From JAABRE01 sp964413275 (GTDB taxonomy: Bacteria > Cyanobacteriota > Cyanobacteriia > Cyanobacteriales > JAABRE01): 64,000 nucleotides of DNA. The notes under the pieces were generated by a model, which saw only the letters and a list, made by a program, of their open reading frames with translations, had not been told where the DNA came from and searched no databases. Shown in pieces: positions 19,314 through 28,801 of the stretch (the first letter of the stretch is position 1; every line of letters starts with the position of its first letter). The translations under genes and the position numbers were made by a program. Where the stretch lies: positions 13,181-77,180 of the forward strand of contig CAYPSO010000005.1 of the NCBI GenBank assembly GCA_964413275.1. The letters are read 5' to 3'.

Positions 19314-20912
19314 TTATGTATATTCATTTATAAATATTGTATTGATTTCAGATAGATAATTATAATCAGATTTTTGGCTAATTTCTGAGTTACGATATTT
19401 TTTTAATAAACTAATAATTTTAGTTTTTGATTGAGGAGTTAATTTAGATATATCTAGCATTTTTGATTTATTAATATCATTTGGTTCAAATTTTTTTAAA
19501 CCGTTTCCATACTCACGTCTATTATCTTCAAATATCTGCTTTGCTACATCTGTAAGTAAATAAGCAAAAAATAAATCTATGTTAAAAAATAAATCTGATT
19601 CTCTTGGATAAATGCAATGAAAAGTTGTTAAATTATAAATACCTGCTTCATTTTTAATAAATCTTAATCCATTTCTATTAAATACTGATACCCAAATTGG
19701 TGCAGGAGGTCTATTTTCTATAGAAAACCAAGGTCTTCTATTTTTAGTGAGATATTTTTCATTTATTTTATCTTCCTCACCTTTTTGAATATATGTTTTT
19801 ACATTTATATCTTCCGAATTAATTCCATTAAATAAATAAACTAATTTATCTAATTTTTCAATTTCTTGATAATTTTTACTGGTAAAAAATAATTCTTTTA
19901 TATCTGCCGCTTTACAAATACAAGGCAGTAAATTTTTATGAGGTATTTCATATTTAATTGCTTTTGATTTATTGAAAGTAAAATAATCATTTGAACCTGT
20001 AGCAATTCCTCTGACTACTTTAGCATACTCTGAAAAATTAACTAGATTTTTATATTGAGCAGAATTTTGTACTTGATAATATTTTCGCCATTTTATATTT
20101 GGATCAATTTTCGTGGTTGGAATTGTATAATGTCCATTTGATGGATAATTATTAATATATTTTTCAATTAAAGATAAATCAGATAAGGAAGTAATATTTG
20201 ATATATTAATTTCTTGATAGTTATTATCTTTCGCTAAAAATAATATAGCTGTAGTGGTAAGAGCATCTTCAAAAATAGTTTCTTGAAAATCAATTATAAA
20301 TATATGACGTATAGTTTTACTTTTCACAAGGTATTCTTTTACCAAAGTTCCATAATCTGAATTTAAAAACTCGGAAGGAATTATATAGGTAGCTCGACCA
20401 TTTAAAGCTAATTGATAAACAGATTTAAGCAAAAATAATGTATAAAGATTAGTTAATCCATTAAATTTAAAGTTTAGTTTTCTTTCAATTTCTTCAATGT
20501 TTGATTTGTTATCATAATCATGAAATTTAAAATAAGGAGGATTACAAATAATGCCATCATATTTACTATTCCAGTCATCAAAAATGTAATCTTTCAGATA
20601 TAATTTTATGTTTTGATATTTTTCAAAGTAACTCTTTGCTTCTTTAAAAATAGTTTTATCAATATCAAAACCTTTAATTGTAAGATTATTATTACTTTCA
20701 AGAATAATTCTAGAAAAAATACCTAAACCAAAAGCAGGTTCTAATATGGTCTTAATATTTTGATTATCTAAAATCCAAGCCGACATTAATTTGGCAATTG
20801 GATACGGTGTAAAAAATTGAGCAAATTTTTTTCTATGTTCAAGACCTACTTTTTGTGAGTAAATTGTTTCTCTATCTAATTGATTAATTATATTTTTTTC
20901 TGAAATTATCAT
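19314..20912 (-). CDS. Type II N6-adenine DNA methyltransferase (probably M.AccI-like)
   Basis: The 532-residue protein has a SAM-binding motif I (LEPAFGLGIFSR, near residue 59) and the catalytic motif ICNPPYFKF near residue 136, the NPPY form used by N6-adenine methylases. The large C-terminal half should hold the target-recognition domain. Its ATG overlaps the TAA of the endonuclease gene by one base (TAATG), so the two are cotranscribed and translationally coupled. The role is to protect host DNA at the site cut by its partner. The recognition sequence GTMKAC is inferred only from the partner's resemblance to AccI. Confidence 0.85.
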   Translation of the reverse strand: MIISEKNIINQLDRETIYSQKVGLEHRKKFAQFFTPYPIAKLMSAWILDNQNIKTILEPAFGLGIFSRIILESNNNLTIKGFDIDKTIFKEAKSYFEKYQNIKLYLKDYIFDDWNSKYDGIICNPPYFKFHDYDNKSNIEEIERKLNFKFNGLTNLYTLFLLKSVYQLALNGRATYIIPSEFLNSDYGTLVKEYLVKSKTIRHIFIIDFQETIFEDALTTTAILFLAKDNNYQEINISNITSLSDLSLIEKYINNYPSNGHYTIPTTKIDPNIKWRKYYQVQNSAQYKNLVNFSEYAKVVRGIATGSNDYFTFNKSKAIKYEIPHKNLLPCICKAADIKELFFTSKNYQEIEKLDKLVYLFNGINSEDINVKTYIQKGEEDKINEKYLTKNRRPWFSIENRPPAPIWVSVFNRNGLRFIKNEAGIYNLTTFHCIYPRESDLFFNIDLFFAYLLTDVAKQIFEDNRREYGNGLKKFEPNDINKSKMLDISKLTPQSKTKIISLLKKYRNSEISQKSDYNYLSEINTIFINEYT

Positions 20913-22012
20913 TAAAATTGATCCTTAGTTATTTCCAACATCTGTATTAATTTTTCTACATCTAAGCAAGCTTGTCCTCCATTAAAAGCAACATAAAAAA
21001 GCAATCGCCCTCTTGCCATTTCTTTTCTAACACTTTTATGTGTAGGTTCAATTACTCTATCAGCAATTTTTAGACCAATTTTGGAACTAATATGAATTGT
21101 AGGTTTATCTTGATTCTTTTTATTTCTTTCTGTATAAAAATCAATATCTTCTTTATCTGGATCTGATAAGGTTTTGAGAATATTTTCGTAGGAAATTCCT
21201 AAAACTTTGTCAAAAAATACCTGAATATAAAAGTGTGGTACGTTGAAAGTTTCAATCCATTTATAAACTACTTGTAAATCTTCATTCTTGACAGTAATAC
21301 TTAAAAAATCTCTTTTTTGAATTGCTGTTAAAGTGTTTTTCAATTCTTTAAACAAAGTATTTATTTCAACTAATCTTTCAGAAGATCTCCACCCTGGAAC
21401 TTTAAAACTAATTGCTTGAATCGTCTGTTTATTAATACTTTCTAGTATTGTGATATATTTACTTCTATTTTTATTTTCAAGCAAATCAATATAATTATTT
21501 AATATAACATCTCTAATATTTAAAGCTATTTCAATATTATCTTTAGTTCTTTGATTCATTGTTTGTTCGTATTTTTCAATTAGAAAAGCACTTGAACGGA
21601 TTTCTAAACCAGCAATAGCTTTTTTAACATAATCTGTAATTTCGCTATGAGGTAATTTACTGATGTCATATCCTAAATTATCTTTAAAGTCAGACTTATC
21701 AAAAATTAATAAATCTGGTCTTTTTCCGATAGTATCTAATTCATTTTGAAATTCTTGAAAAAAATTTTTAAAATTGGTATCTCCAGCAATTAAATCATCT
21801 GATTTTCCATATCTAACAGCAACATGGTTTTTAGAAGTTTTATTAATTGCTTGAAAGATTAAGTTTTCTGCCCAATCACCTTGTTGTTTATTGGTAATAA
21901 AATTGGAAGATACTTGAGTAGGTATTCGTGCAGGTGTTCTTTCAATGGTAATATCAACTAATGAACTAGGTACATTTTTTATTAATTTACTGATTTTCTC
22001 AAAATAAATCAT
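20912..22012 (-). CDS. Type II restriction endonuclease, AccI-like
   Basis: The 366-residue product has no membrane segment. From memory it resembles the AccI restriction enzyme over its whole length: TQVSSNFITNKQQGDWAE, then GKSDDLIAGD, ELDTIGKRPDLLIF, KAIAGLEIRSSAFLI and KVPGWRSSERL. The IGKRPDLLIF plus GLEIRSS segments could supply the Asp and Glu of a PD-(D/E)XK-type site, though I cannot confirm which residues act. Context supports restriction, because the gene directly precedes and overlaps a DNA methylase gene. AccI cuts GT/MKAC; the specificity here is a hypothesis. Confidence 0.7.
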   Translation of the reverse strand: MIYFEKISKLIKNVPSSLVDITIERTPARIPTQVSSNFITNKQQGDWAENLIFQAINKTSKNHVAVRYGKSDDLIAGDTNFKNFFQEFQNELDTIGKRPDLLIFDKSDFKDNLGYDISKLPHSEITDYVKKAIAGLEIRSSAFLIEKYEQTMNQRTKDNIEIALNIRDVILNNYIDLLENKNRSKYITILESINKQTIQAISFKVPGWRSSERLVEINTLFKELKNTLTAIQKRDFLSITVKNEDLQVVYKWIETFNVPHFYIQVFFDKVLGISYENILKTLSDPDKEDIDFYTERNKKNQDKPTIHISSKIGLKIADRVIEPTHKSVRKEMARGRLLFYVAFNGGQACLDVEKLIQMLEITKDQF

Positions 22013-22068
22013 ACTATTGGTTTTTTATTTTAAAGGATAGAAAAAATACTTAATTTTTGATTATTTGC

Positions 22069-23655
22069 TTAATTTAATTCCGCCACAATTTGATTATTAA
22101 GTAAGGTTTGATTAGTCAAAATATCATAAACAGTGATACGCAAAAAACGCTCTTTATCCACTTGAAATTGTACCTTAAGGCGATCGCTTCCGGGATAACC
22201 CAAAGGATTTAATTGAGCAATAGTTCTAGCACCATCTCGGTCATTAAGAGGTATAACATTCGTATCACCATTACTCAAATTACGAGTTACCAGTCTATCC
22301 CCATCAAAATAAACCTCTGTAGCCCCCGTTTCTGCCCCTAATTCGCCGATAATTAACTCTATACTCGGTTGAGCCTCTACAGACGCACCTAAGCTAATTT
22401 CTACAGAATTTTGCATCGGATAGGGTTGCCCCGTTTTAATAAGAGGATGCCAACTGTGGCGATTTTCCCGACGATTCCAATAACGGATACCGTAGCTATG
22501 ATAAAGAAAATCTTGCACTTCTAGACCTTGAGCTAATTCTAATGCACCTGTGGCGATCGCAGTAAAAGGTCGATCTAATTTTATTTTTGTAATCTCAAAA
22601 TATTCTTGTAACCAATTTTGAACTGCCGGAATTTTACCTGTTCCTCCTACTAATAATACACCCTCAATATCATTTTTTTCAATACCATTTCTACGTGCTT
22701 GTTGTAATATATTCGTCATCAGTTCATCAAGTTGAGAAAAGAAGCCGTTTTCAGTTAAAATATTTTCAAATTTAGTTCTATCTAATTCCAACTCATAACT
22801 ATCAAAAGTTTCATCATTAAAATAAACTTCACTGCTATTTTCTTGGGACGATAAGTTGATTTTTAATCTTTCAGCTAAACGAGCAATTAAAGAATTTTTA
22901 GGAAAATCTTTAGTCTGAGCAAAATAATCCATTAACCAATTATCTATATCCGTACCACCTAAATTTTGTCCCGCTTTAGCTATTACCCTTGCTGTTTTTG
23001 GTTGCTGTACCGTACTTTTTCCTAATATTTTTTCACCCCATTTTAAAATAAAACCTTGGGGATTACTATTACTCAAATTTAATTGAACTAAAGAAAAATC
23101 TATTGTCCCACCACCAAAATCAATTACAAGTAATAAATCCTGACCTTGACTGCCATATCCTAAAGCAGCAGCAGTGGGTTCATCTAATAATCTAATTTCC
23201 TCAATATTCCAGTTTTGACAAACATCTGTCAACCATTTTCGATAGGATTCAAAACTATCAACAGGCACAGTTAAAACCAAAGAATCTATATTTTCCCGTT
23301 GATTAAGCTCAGTAATTAAACTATTTAAAAACCATTCTCCTACTCGCTCAAAAGTGACATCAATATCATCTAAATTAGGAGTAAAACCTTTAATTTGTGT
23401 ACCAATACCTCGTTTAAAATTGCGGAAAAAACGAGGATTTTTCTTTAAATCAAGACCTTTATCTCGTACAGCTTGACCTAAAATAATTTTATCATTCTTC
23501 GCATTTTGAACATAAACTAAACTAGGAATTAAAGGAGGATTATCAGCTAACTGTTGAGAAATTCCCGCAAGGGATAAAACTTCAGCTTGCTGTGTAGCAG
23601 CATTCCAGCGAGTTATAACCGTGTTACTCGTACCAAAATCAATTGCGATCGCCAT
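22069..23655 (-). CDS. Hsp70-family (DnaK-like) ATPase
   Basis: The 528-residue protein has the actin-like ATPase fold of Hsp70: phosphate-1 motif IDFGTSNTVI at the N-terminus, DEPTAAALGYG and phosphate-2 VIDFGGGTIDFSL near residues 160-190, and the adenosine motif VLLVGGTGKIP near residue 335. The C-terminal region (about 400-528) is much shorter than the DnaK substrate-binding domain and lacks its helical lid. It is therefore a divergent Hsp70 relative, common in cyanobacteria, rather than the housekeeping DnaK. The restriction pair lies 56 nt downstream on the same strand. Confidence 0.88.
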   Translation of the reverse strand: MAIAIDFGTSNTVITRWNAATQQAEVLSLAGISQQLADNPPLIPSLVYVQNAKNDKIILGQAVRDKGLDLKKNPRFFRNFKRGIGTQIKGFTPNLDDIDVTFERVGEWFLNSLITELNQRENIDSLVLTVPVDSFESYRKWLTDVCQNWNIEEIRLLDEPTAAALGYGSQGQDLLLVIDFGGGTIDFSLVQLNLSNSNPQGFILKWGEKILGKSTVQQPKTARVIAKAGQNLGGTDIDNWLMDYFAQTKDFPKNSLIARLAERLKINLSSQENSSEVYFNDETFDSYELELDRTKFENILTENGFFSQLDELMTNILQQARRNGIEKNDIEGVLLVGGTGKIPAVQNWLQEYFEITKIKLDRPFTAIATGALELAQGLEVQDFLYHSYGIRYWNRRENRHSWHPLIKTGQPYPMQNSVEISLGASVEAQPSIELIIGELGAETGATEVYFDGDRLVTRNLSNGDTNVIPLNDRDGARTIAQLNPLGYPGSDRLKVQFQVDKERFLRITVYDILTNQTLLNNQIVAELN

Positions 23656-23782
23656 TTGTGATAATTACAATAAAACTAGAAATAATTGCCATAATCATAT
23701 CTTTTCTTCCGGTAAAGAAATATTATACTCCATCAAAAAAAATATAACGCTTTTCAGTTAAATGAACGACCAATAAAATTCA

Positions 23783-23849
23783 GTAGGGTGGGCAAATTTT
23801 TTTAAATATGGGATTAAAGCAATTATAATTAATAACTTGCCCACCCTAC
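23783..23849. repeat. 67-bp palindromic element, GTAGGGTGGGC family
   Basis: GTAGGGTGGGCAA and TTGCCCACCCTAC form the ends. It lies in the 376-nt spacer between divergent Hsp70 and protease genes, where no other structure is evident apart from AT-rich promoter-like sequence. It matches the 646-711 copy in size and termini. Confidence 0.75.
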
Positions 23850-24031
23850 ACACCACGTAGTCTATTTATTGGAAAACTACTATAATAATTTGCTTTTTTA
23901 AGATACAAAAATAATTATTCGGTAATTACCCATAATGATCGGTAATTATTGCACCTCGACTGAAAAAAGAAAAAGCTAAAATTGGAGTAAGTATGTATAA
24001 AACATTAAGGAAATTAATCTAACTTTTGAGT

Positions 24032-25234
24032 ATGCCTAATTTAAAACCATTTAGCACCCACGTTGTTGCACTTTTACTCGGTGGAGTAATAACTTTTGGT
24101 GGATTAAGGGTATTATCTTCTAAAGCAGAACCTTTAACTAATTCTACTAATACAAATTCTATACCAGTTGAAGTAGCAGTGAATCCTACTACTGCCAAAA
24201 ATCAAAGTTTTGTAGCTAAAGCCGTCCAATTAACTGGCTCTGCGGTGGTAAGGATAGATACTGAGAGAACGATAGTTCAAAAAGTCGATCCTTTTATGAA
24301 CGATCCTTTTTTTAGAGAGTTTTTTGGCGATCGTTTTGGTGAACAAGGATTATCCCAAGAAAGAAAAATAGAAGGCCAAGGCTCTGGTTTTATTGTCGAT
24401 CAAAGTGGTGTTATTTTAACTAATGCCCATGTAGTCAATAAAGCTGACAAAGTAACTGTTATTTTAAAAGATGGTCGAGAATTTATAGGAGAAGTTAAGG
24501 GTACAGATGAAGTTACCGATTTAGCAGTGGTAAAAATTGAGACTAAGGGCGAAAAAATTCCCGTTGCACCTTTAGGAAATTCCGATCAAGTAGAAGTAGG
24601 TGATTGGGCGATCGCAGTTGGTAATCCTGTAGGCTTAAATAATACTGTTACTTTAGGTATTATTAGCACATTGGGTCGTTCTTCGGCGGAAGTAGGTATT
24701 CCTGATAAACGAGTAGAATTTTTACAAACTGACGCAGCCATTAATCCGGGTAATTCTGGAGGCCCTTTATTAAACGAACAAGGAGAAGTAATCGGCATTA
24801 ATACCGCTATCCGTGCAGATGCTATGGGTATTGGTTTTGCTATTCCTATTAATAAGGCTAAGGATTTAGAACCAATTCTGGCGAATGGTCAAAAAGTACC
24901 TCATCCTTACATTGGCGTACAAATGCGGGATTTAACCCCAGAAATTGCCGAGAAATTTAATGAAAATCCCAATACTCCTTTAGTTTTGCCTGAAGTTGAT
25001 GCAGTTTTAGTCGTTGGAGTTATGCCTAATACTCCCGCAGAAAGGGCAGGGCTTCGTAGCGGTGACGTAATTTTAGAAGTTAATGGCAAAAAAATTACTG
25101 GAGGCCTTCAATTACAACAATTAGTGGAAAATGCTGGAGTTAACCAAGAGCTAAAAGTAAAAGTTCAAAGGGGACAAAAACAACTAGATTTTAACGTTCG
25201 TACTGCTCAAATGGAAAATATCGAGCAGGGATAA
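24032..25234 (+). CDS. HtrA/Deg-family serine protease with PDZ domain
   Basis: The 400-residue protein has an N-terminal signal or anchor segment (HVVALLLGGVITFGG), so it acts in the periplasm, thylakoid lumen or at the membrane. The catalytic triad is visible: His in TNAHVV, Asp in DLAVVK and Ser in NPGNSGGP, at about residues 133, 163 and 242. A C-terminal PDZ domain follows (PAERAGLRSGDVILEVNGK). Cyanobacteria usually have three paralogues (HtrA, HhoA, HhoB), and I cannot tell which one this is. I chose the ATG at 24032; an in-frame TTG at 24026 would add two residues. Confidence 0.93.
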   Translation: MPNLKPFSTHVVALLLGGVITFGGLRVLSSKAEPLTNSTNTNSIPVEVAVNPTTAKNQSFVAKAVQLTGSAVVRIDTERTIVQKVDPFMNDPFFREFFGDRFGEQGLSQERKIEGQGSGFIVDQSGVILTNAHVVNKADKVTVILKDGREFIGEVKGTDEVTDLAVVKIETKGEKIPVAPLGNSDQVEVGDWAIAVGNPVGLNNTVTLGIISTLGRSSAEVGIPDKRVEFLQTDAAINPGNSGGPLLNEQGEVIGINTAIRADAMGIGFAIPINKAKDLEPILANGQKVPHPYIGVQMRDLTPEIAEKFNENPNTPLVLPEVDAVLVVGVMPNTPAERAGLRSGDVILEVNGKKITGGLQLQQLVENAGVNQELKVKVQRGQKQLDFNVRTAQMENIEQG

Positions 25235-25242
25235 TCATAGTA

Positions 25243-25264
25243 GTGGTGGGTAATGCCCACCCTA
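25243..25264 (+). terminator. GTGGGC hairpin followed by T-run after the protease gene
   Basis: GTGGTGGG, a short loop TAAT and GCCCACC form a hairpin 9 nt after the stop, followed by TATTTTTTAT. It uses the same core sequence as the dispersed GTAGGGTGGGC elements, so a repeat appears to serve as the terminator. Confidence 0.6.
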
Positions 25265-25309
25265 TTTTTTATCTATTTAACTAATTGAAAATTATTTGCA
25301 AAAAAAAAG

Positions 25310-25348
25310 AGGGGTTTCGCCAATATTAATAACTTGGTGGCGACCCCT
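25310..25348. repeat. Inverted repeat AGGGGT...ACCCCT
   Basis: AGGGGTTTCGCCAA and TTGGTGGCGACCCCT face each other across about 10 nt. This lies in the 572-nt spacer 25235-25806, which otherwise holds a receiver-gene relic and AT-rich sequence. Confidence 0.5.
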
Positions 25349-25557
25349 GCCTATTCTTGAGAGAAGAACACTGAAACTTATCTTATACTTAATGATTATC
25401 TTTGTCAAGATAATTGAGAAAAATATTCAATTATCTTGATTATAGGTAACCTTAGTTCGATGTAAAAAATTTACTATAGCAGAGAAAGAGTTGGTTAGGA
25501 CATTAATACCCAGAAGCGATCTGCTTGCTTTACTCGCTTCGCTCCCACTAAGTGAAG

Positions 25558-25650
25558 CTATATCTGCGCCTGTTCAAAAGGTTTTATAATATAGTCATCA
25601 GCCCCAGAATCTAAACTAATAACCCGATCTAAATTATCATCCTTATAAGT
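25558..25650 (-). pseudogene. Relic of a response-regulator receiver domain
   Basis: One frame of the minus strand reads DDNLDRVISLDSGADDYIIK then PFEQAQI and a stop. This is the end of an OmpR-like receiver domain, with the conserved GADDY and Lys-Pro pair. An in-frame stop lies just upstream, and neither the phosphoacceptor region nor an output domain is present nearby. The surrounding spacer has no other coding signal. The fragment is therefore a decayed gene, with repeat-like sequence (GCGATCTGC, GCTTCGCT) at its 3' side. Confidence 0.7.
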
Positions 25651-25806
25651 AAACTAATTGATAAATTGAGTTAGAAACTATTGAGCACTTATTTCAATTA
25701 AATATTTGTCATCTAGAGATTTCTGTATTTGTGTAGTTCCGAACAGATTGCTAAATAAATCCAATTTTTTTATTAATTAACCCTCTTTAGCAAACTTTAA
25801 TTCAAA

Positions 25807-26514
25807 TTATTTAACAAGCTCTGAAAGCGTCACGAATTTATATCCTTTTTCCTTTAATCTTGGTATTATTTTTGTTAATGTTTCTGCGGTTCTTTTACCT
25901 CTAGAACCTCCATCATGTAGTACAATAATTGAACCGGGACGAACATTTAATGAAATTTGCTGAGTTGCAAACCAAGATGAAGAAATATGGGTATCATAGG
26001 GAAAAATTGAACCTAAAGCCACACGATAACCATGTTTTTTAGCTGTATCTAGCATCATTTTATTATACCAACCTGAAGCTGGACGCATCCATTGAACAGG
26101 AGCATATTTTAAAAGAACTTCTTCTGCTTTTAATAAATCTTGTTCAAATGCTTCAGGAGATAATTTAATACTCGGTTTATCTTCGGTTAAATGATTACCT
26201 ATTTCATGATTATTTTTAACTATTTCTGTAATTAAATATTCATTTCCTGATACTTGATTACTAATTACAAAAAAGGTAGCTTTTACTTCATTTTGTTTTA
26301 ATATATTGAAAATTAGTTTAGTTGTTTGTTCATTAGGAATATCATCAATAGTTAAGGCAATTATTGGTTTATTGGTTTCTACAAAATAGTAAACTCCCGG
26401 AATAAAATATTCAACACTAGCTAATAACCATCTAGGTTGAAAAAACAAAAGCGATAATACAGTTAATAAAATTGCTGATAAATATATGGCATATTGAAAT
26501 TTAAAAATAGTCAT
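25807..26514 (-). CDS. Polysaccharide deacetylase-family (NodB-like) protein
   Basis: The 235-residue protein has an N-terminal hydrophobic anchor (residues about 7-27) and a NodB homology domain, so it should act outside the cytoplasm on cell-wall or extracellular polysaccharide. Motifs are altered from the norm: ALTIDDIP in place of TFDDGP, GNHLTED where two zinc histidines are expected (only the first is kept), RPASGW for the RPPYG loop, and VLHDGG near the C-terminus. The fold assignment is good. Catalytic activity is uncertain because the second metal ligand position is changed. Confidence 0.82.
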   Translation of the reverse strand: MTIFKFQYAIYLSAILLTVLSLLFFQPRWLLASVEYFIPGVYYFVETNKPIIALTIDDIPNEQTTKLIFNILKQNEVKATFFVISNQVSGNEYLITEIVKNNHEIGNHLTEDKPSIKLSPEAFEQDLLKAEEVLLKYAPVQWMRPASGWYNKMMLDTAKKHGYRVALGSIFPYDTHISSSWFATQQISLNVRPGSIIVLHDGGSRGKRTAETLTKIIPRLKEKGYKFVTLSELVK

Positions 26515-26555
26515 TTCATTTATGATTTATCAATGTTTAATGTTTATTTATTATA

Positions 26556-26576
26556 GAGGCGTATTTTCCACGCCCC
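26556..26576. terminator. Possible gyrB terminator hairpin
   Basis: GAGGCGT and ACGCCCC form a stem across TTTTCC in the short spacer between the gyrB stop and the deacetylase start. On the minus strand it follows gyrB by 12 nt. The U-run is weak. Confidence 0.4.
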
Positions 26577-26588
26577 TAAATATTTTGA

Positions 26589-28514
26589 TTAAATATCCAA
26601 TTCATGAAGATTTAATTTTGGAGCATTAGTTTCAATAAACTCTCGACGGGGTGCAACTCTATCGCCCATCAACACAGTAAAAATGCGATCGGCTTCTGCT
26701 GCGTCCTCAATTTCAACTCGTTTCATGCTACGAGTTTCAGGATTCATGGTAGTATCCCAAAGTTGTTGAGGCATCATTTCCCCTAAACCCTTAAAACGTT
26801 GGATAGTATAGTTAGCATTAGCAGGAAATTCCCTTAATTTTTCTTGTAAATCGCGCTCACTATAACAATAATAATGATTGCGCCCCCGTTCTACCTTATA
26901 AAGAGGAGGACAAGCAATATAAATATAGCCTTGGTCAACTAATTCTCGTTGATAGCGATAGAAAAAGGTAAGTAATAAAGTTCTGATGTGCGCTCCATCA
27001 ACATCAGCATCCGTCATTATTACAATGCGATGATAGCGTAACTGACTCGCATCAAATTCTTCCCCTTTAATACCCAAACCTAATGCTGTAATTAGGGATT
27101 GAACCTCATTATTTTTATAAATTTTGGCATCATCGGTCTTTTCAATATTCAAAATTTTACCTCTAAGGGGCAAAATCGCTTGAAAACGCCTGTCTCTGCC
27201 CTGTTTAGCACTCCCGCCCGCACTATCGCCTTCAACGAGGAATATTTCTGAGTTTGCGGGGTCTCTTTCGCTACAATCTGCCAATTTACCCGGTAAAGGA
27301 GAAGATTCTAAAACCGATTTACGACGGACTAATTCCCTTGCTCTCCGGGCTGCTTCAGCCGCTTTATAAGCTTGTACAGCCTTTTCAATAATTGAATCGG
27401 CGACATTCGGGTTAAATTCTAAATATTCATTTAAAACTTCCCCTACTAGAGAATCAACTATTCCCCTAACTTCACTATTACCTAATTTAGTTTTGGTTTG
27501 TCCTTCAAATTGTGGTTCTGGTACTTTAACGGATATTACTCCAGTTAAACCTTCCCGTACATTTTCCCCACCTAAATTAGACTCGCCTTCCTTAATTTTA
27601 TTGCGTTTACGAGCTACACTATTCATCGTCCTAGTTAGGACTGTTTTTAAACCTTCTAAGTGAGTACCGCCGTCAATGGTACGGATATTATTAGCAAAAC
27701 TTAGTAAATTATCATTGTAAGCATCAACACACCACTGTAGGGCTACTTCTACGGTAACACCGTTTTTTTCTCCTTGGACAAAAATAATATCTTCGTGAAG
27801 TGCTTGTTTTTCGGTTGTCATATACCTGACATATTCTTTAATACCACCTTCATAGCAATAGCTTTCGATGCGAGGTTCAGATAATCTGTTATCAGTAAAA
27901 GTAATCCTAATTCCTGCATTAAGATAAGCTAATTCCCGCAAACGTCCAGATAAAGTATTGTAATCAAATTGTGTAGTTTCAGTAAAAATTTCTACATCTG
28001 GTAAGAAATGTACTGATGTCCCAGTAGAATGATTTTTATTTGGTTGAACTTGTAATTCACCCATAGGAACACCCTTTTCGTAGCGTTGTTGATGTTCGTT
28101 ATTTTCTCGCCAAACTGTTACTTCTACCCAAGCAGAAAGAGCATTAACAACAGATACCCCAACTCCATGCAAACCACCAGATACTTTATACCCTCCTGCG
28201 CCAAATTTACCGCCGGCGTGAAGCACTGTCATTACTGTTTCTAAAGCGGATTTTCCCGTTGTTGGGTGAATACCTGTGGGAATACCTCGACCATCATCGG
28301 TTACAGTTACTGAACCATCAGCATTAATATCAATTTCTATATGGGTACAATAACCGGCTAAAGCTTCATCAATGGAGTTGTCAACTACTTCATAAACTAG
28401 GTGATGAAGTCCTCTAGGTCCGGTTGTACCAATATACATCCCCGGACGTTTGCGTACTGGATCTAGGCCTTCAAGAACTTGAATTTGATCGACACCGTAA
28501 TTACTACTGGTCAT
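26589..28514 (-). CDS. gyrB: DNA gyrase subunit B
   Basis: GyrB is the ATPase subunit of the type II topoisomerase that introduces negative supercoils. The 641-residue product starts with YGVDQIQVLEGLDPVRKRPG. It carries the GHKL ATPase motifs (EVVDNSIDEA, DDGRGIP, GGLHGVGVSVVNALS), the transducer domain and the TOPRIM region (EIFLVEGDSAGGSAKQ, then IMTDADVDGAHI), and ends with the GyrB C-terminal segment. Length is normal for a form without the extra insert and there is no intein. The ATG at 28514 is preceded by GGAGAT. The gene appears to be monocistronic. Confidence 0.97.
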   Translation of the reverse strand: MTSSNYGVDQIQVLEGLDPVRKRPGMYIGTTGPRGLHHLVYEVVDNSIDEALAGYCTHIEIDINADGSVTVTDDGRGIPTGIHPTTGKSALETVMTVLHAGGKFGAGGYKVSGGLHGVGVSVVNALSAWVEVTVWRENNEHQQRYEKGVPMGELQVQPNKNHSTGTSVHFLPDVEIFTETTQFDYNTLSGRLRELAYLNAGIRITFTDNRLSEPRIESYCYEGGIKEYVRYMTTEKQALHEDIIFVQGEKNGVTVEVALQWCVDAYNDNLLSFANNIRTIDGGTHLEGLKTVLTRTMNSVARKRNKIKEGESNLGGENVREGLTGVISVKVPEPQFEGQTKTKLGNSEVRGIVDSLVGEVLNEYLEFNPNVADSIIEKAVQAYKAAEAARRARELVRRKSVLESSPLPGKLADCSERDPANSEIFLVEGDSAGGSAKQGRDRRFQAILPLRGKILNIEKTDDAKIYKNNEVQSLITALGLGIKGEEFDASQLRYHRIVIMTDADVDGAHIRTLLLTFFYRYQRELVDQGYIYIACPPLYKVERGRNHYYCYSERDLQEKLREFPANANYTIQRFKGLGEMMPQQLWDTTMNPETRSMKRVEIEDAAEADRIFTVLMGDRVAPRREFIETNAPKLNLHELDI

Positions 28515-28801
28515 GGATAATCTCCGAATAATGGCTTTTTAACGGTTTTATACCCCTTTAGGGCAAAATCATCAAAAATTATAACATAAAGCTATTCAAG
28601 AAGCATTAAGACTTGTTTCAAGATATATTTATTATAGGGGTATATCTAAATAATTGACAATTAAAACAGCAAGTTATTCGGAAGGTTAGATTGCTTTGTG
28701 TTTTTTGCAACTATAATTGTAGTTTAAATCAATCAAAGGTGATGGTTAAGTAACTGATTCTCTGATTACAATTCAGCAACAAGCTTTTTAAAAATAGTCC
28801 T

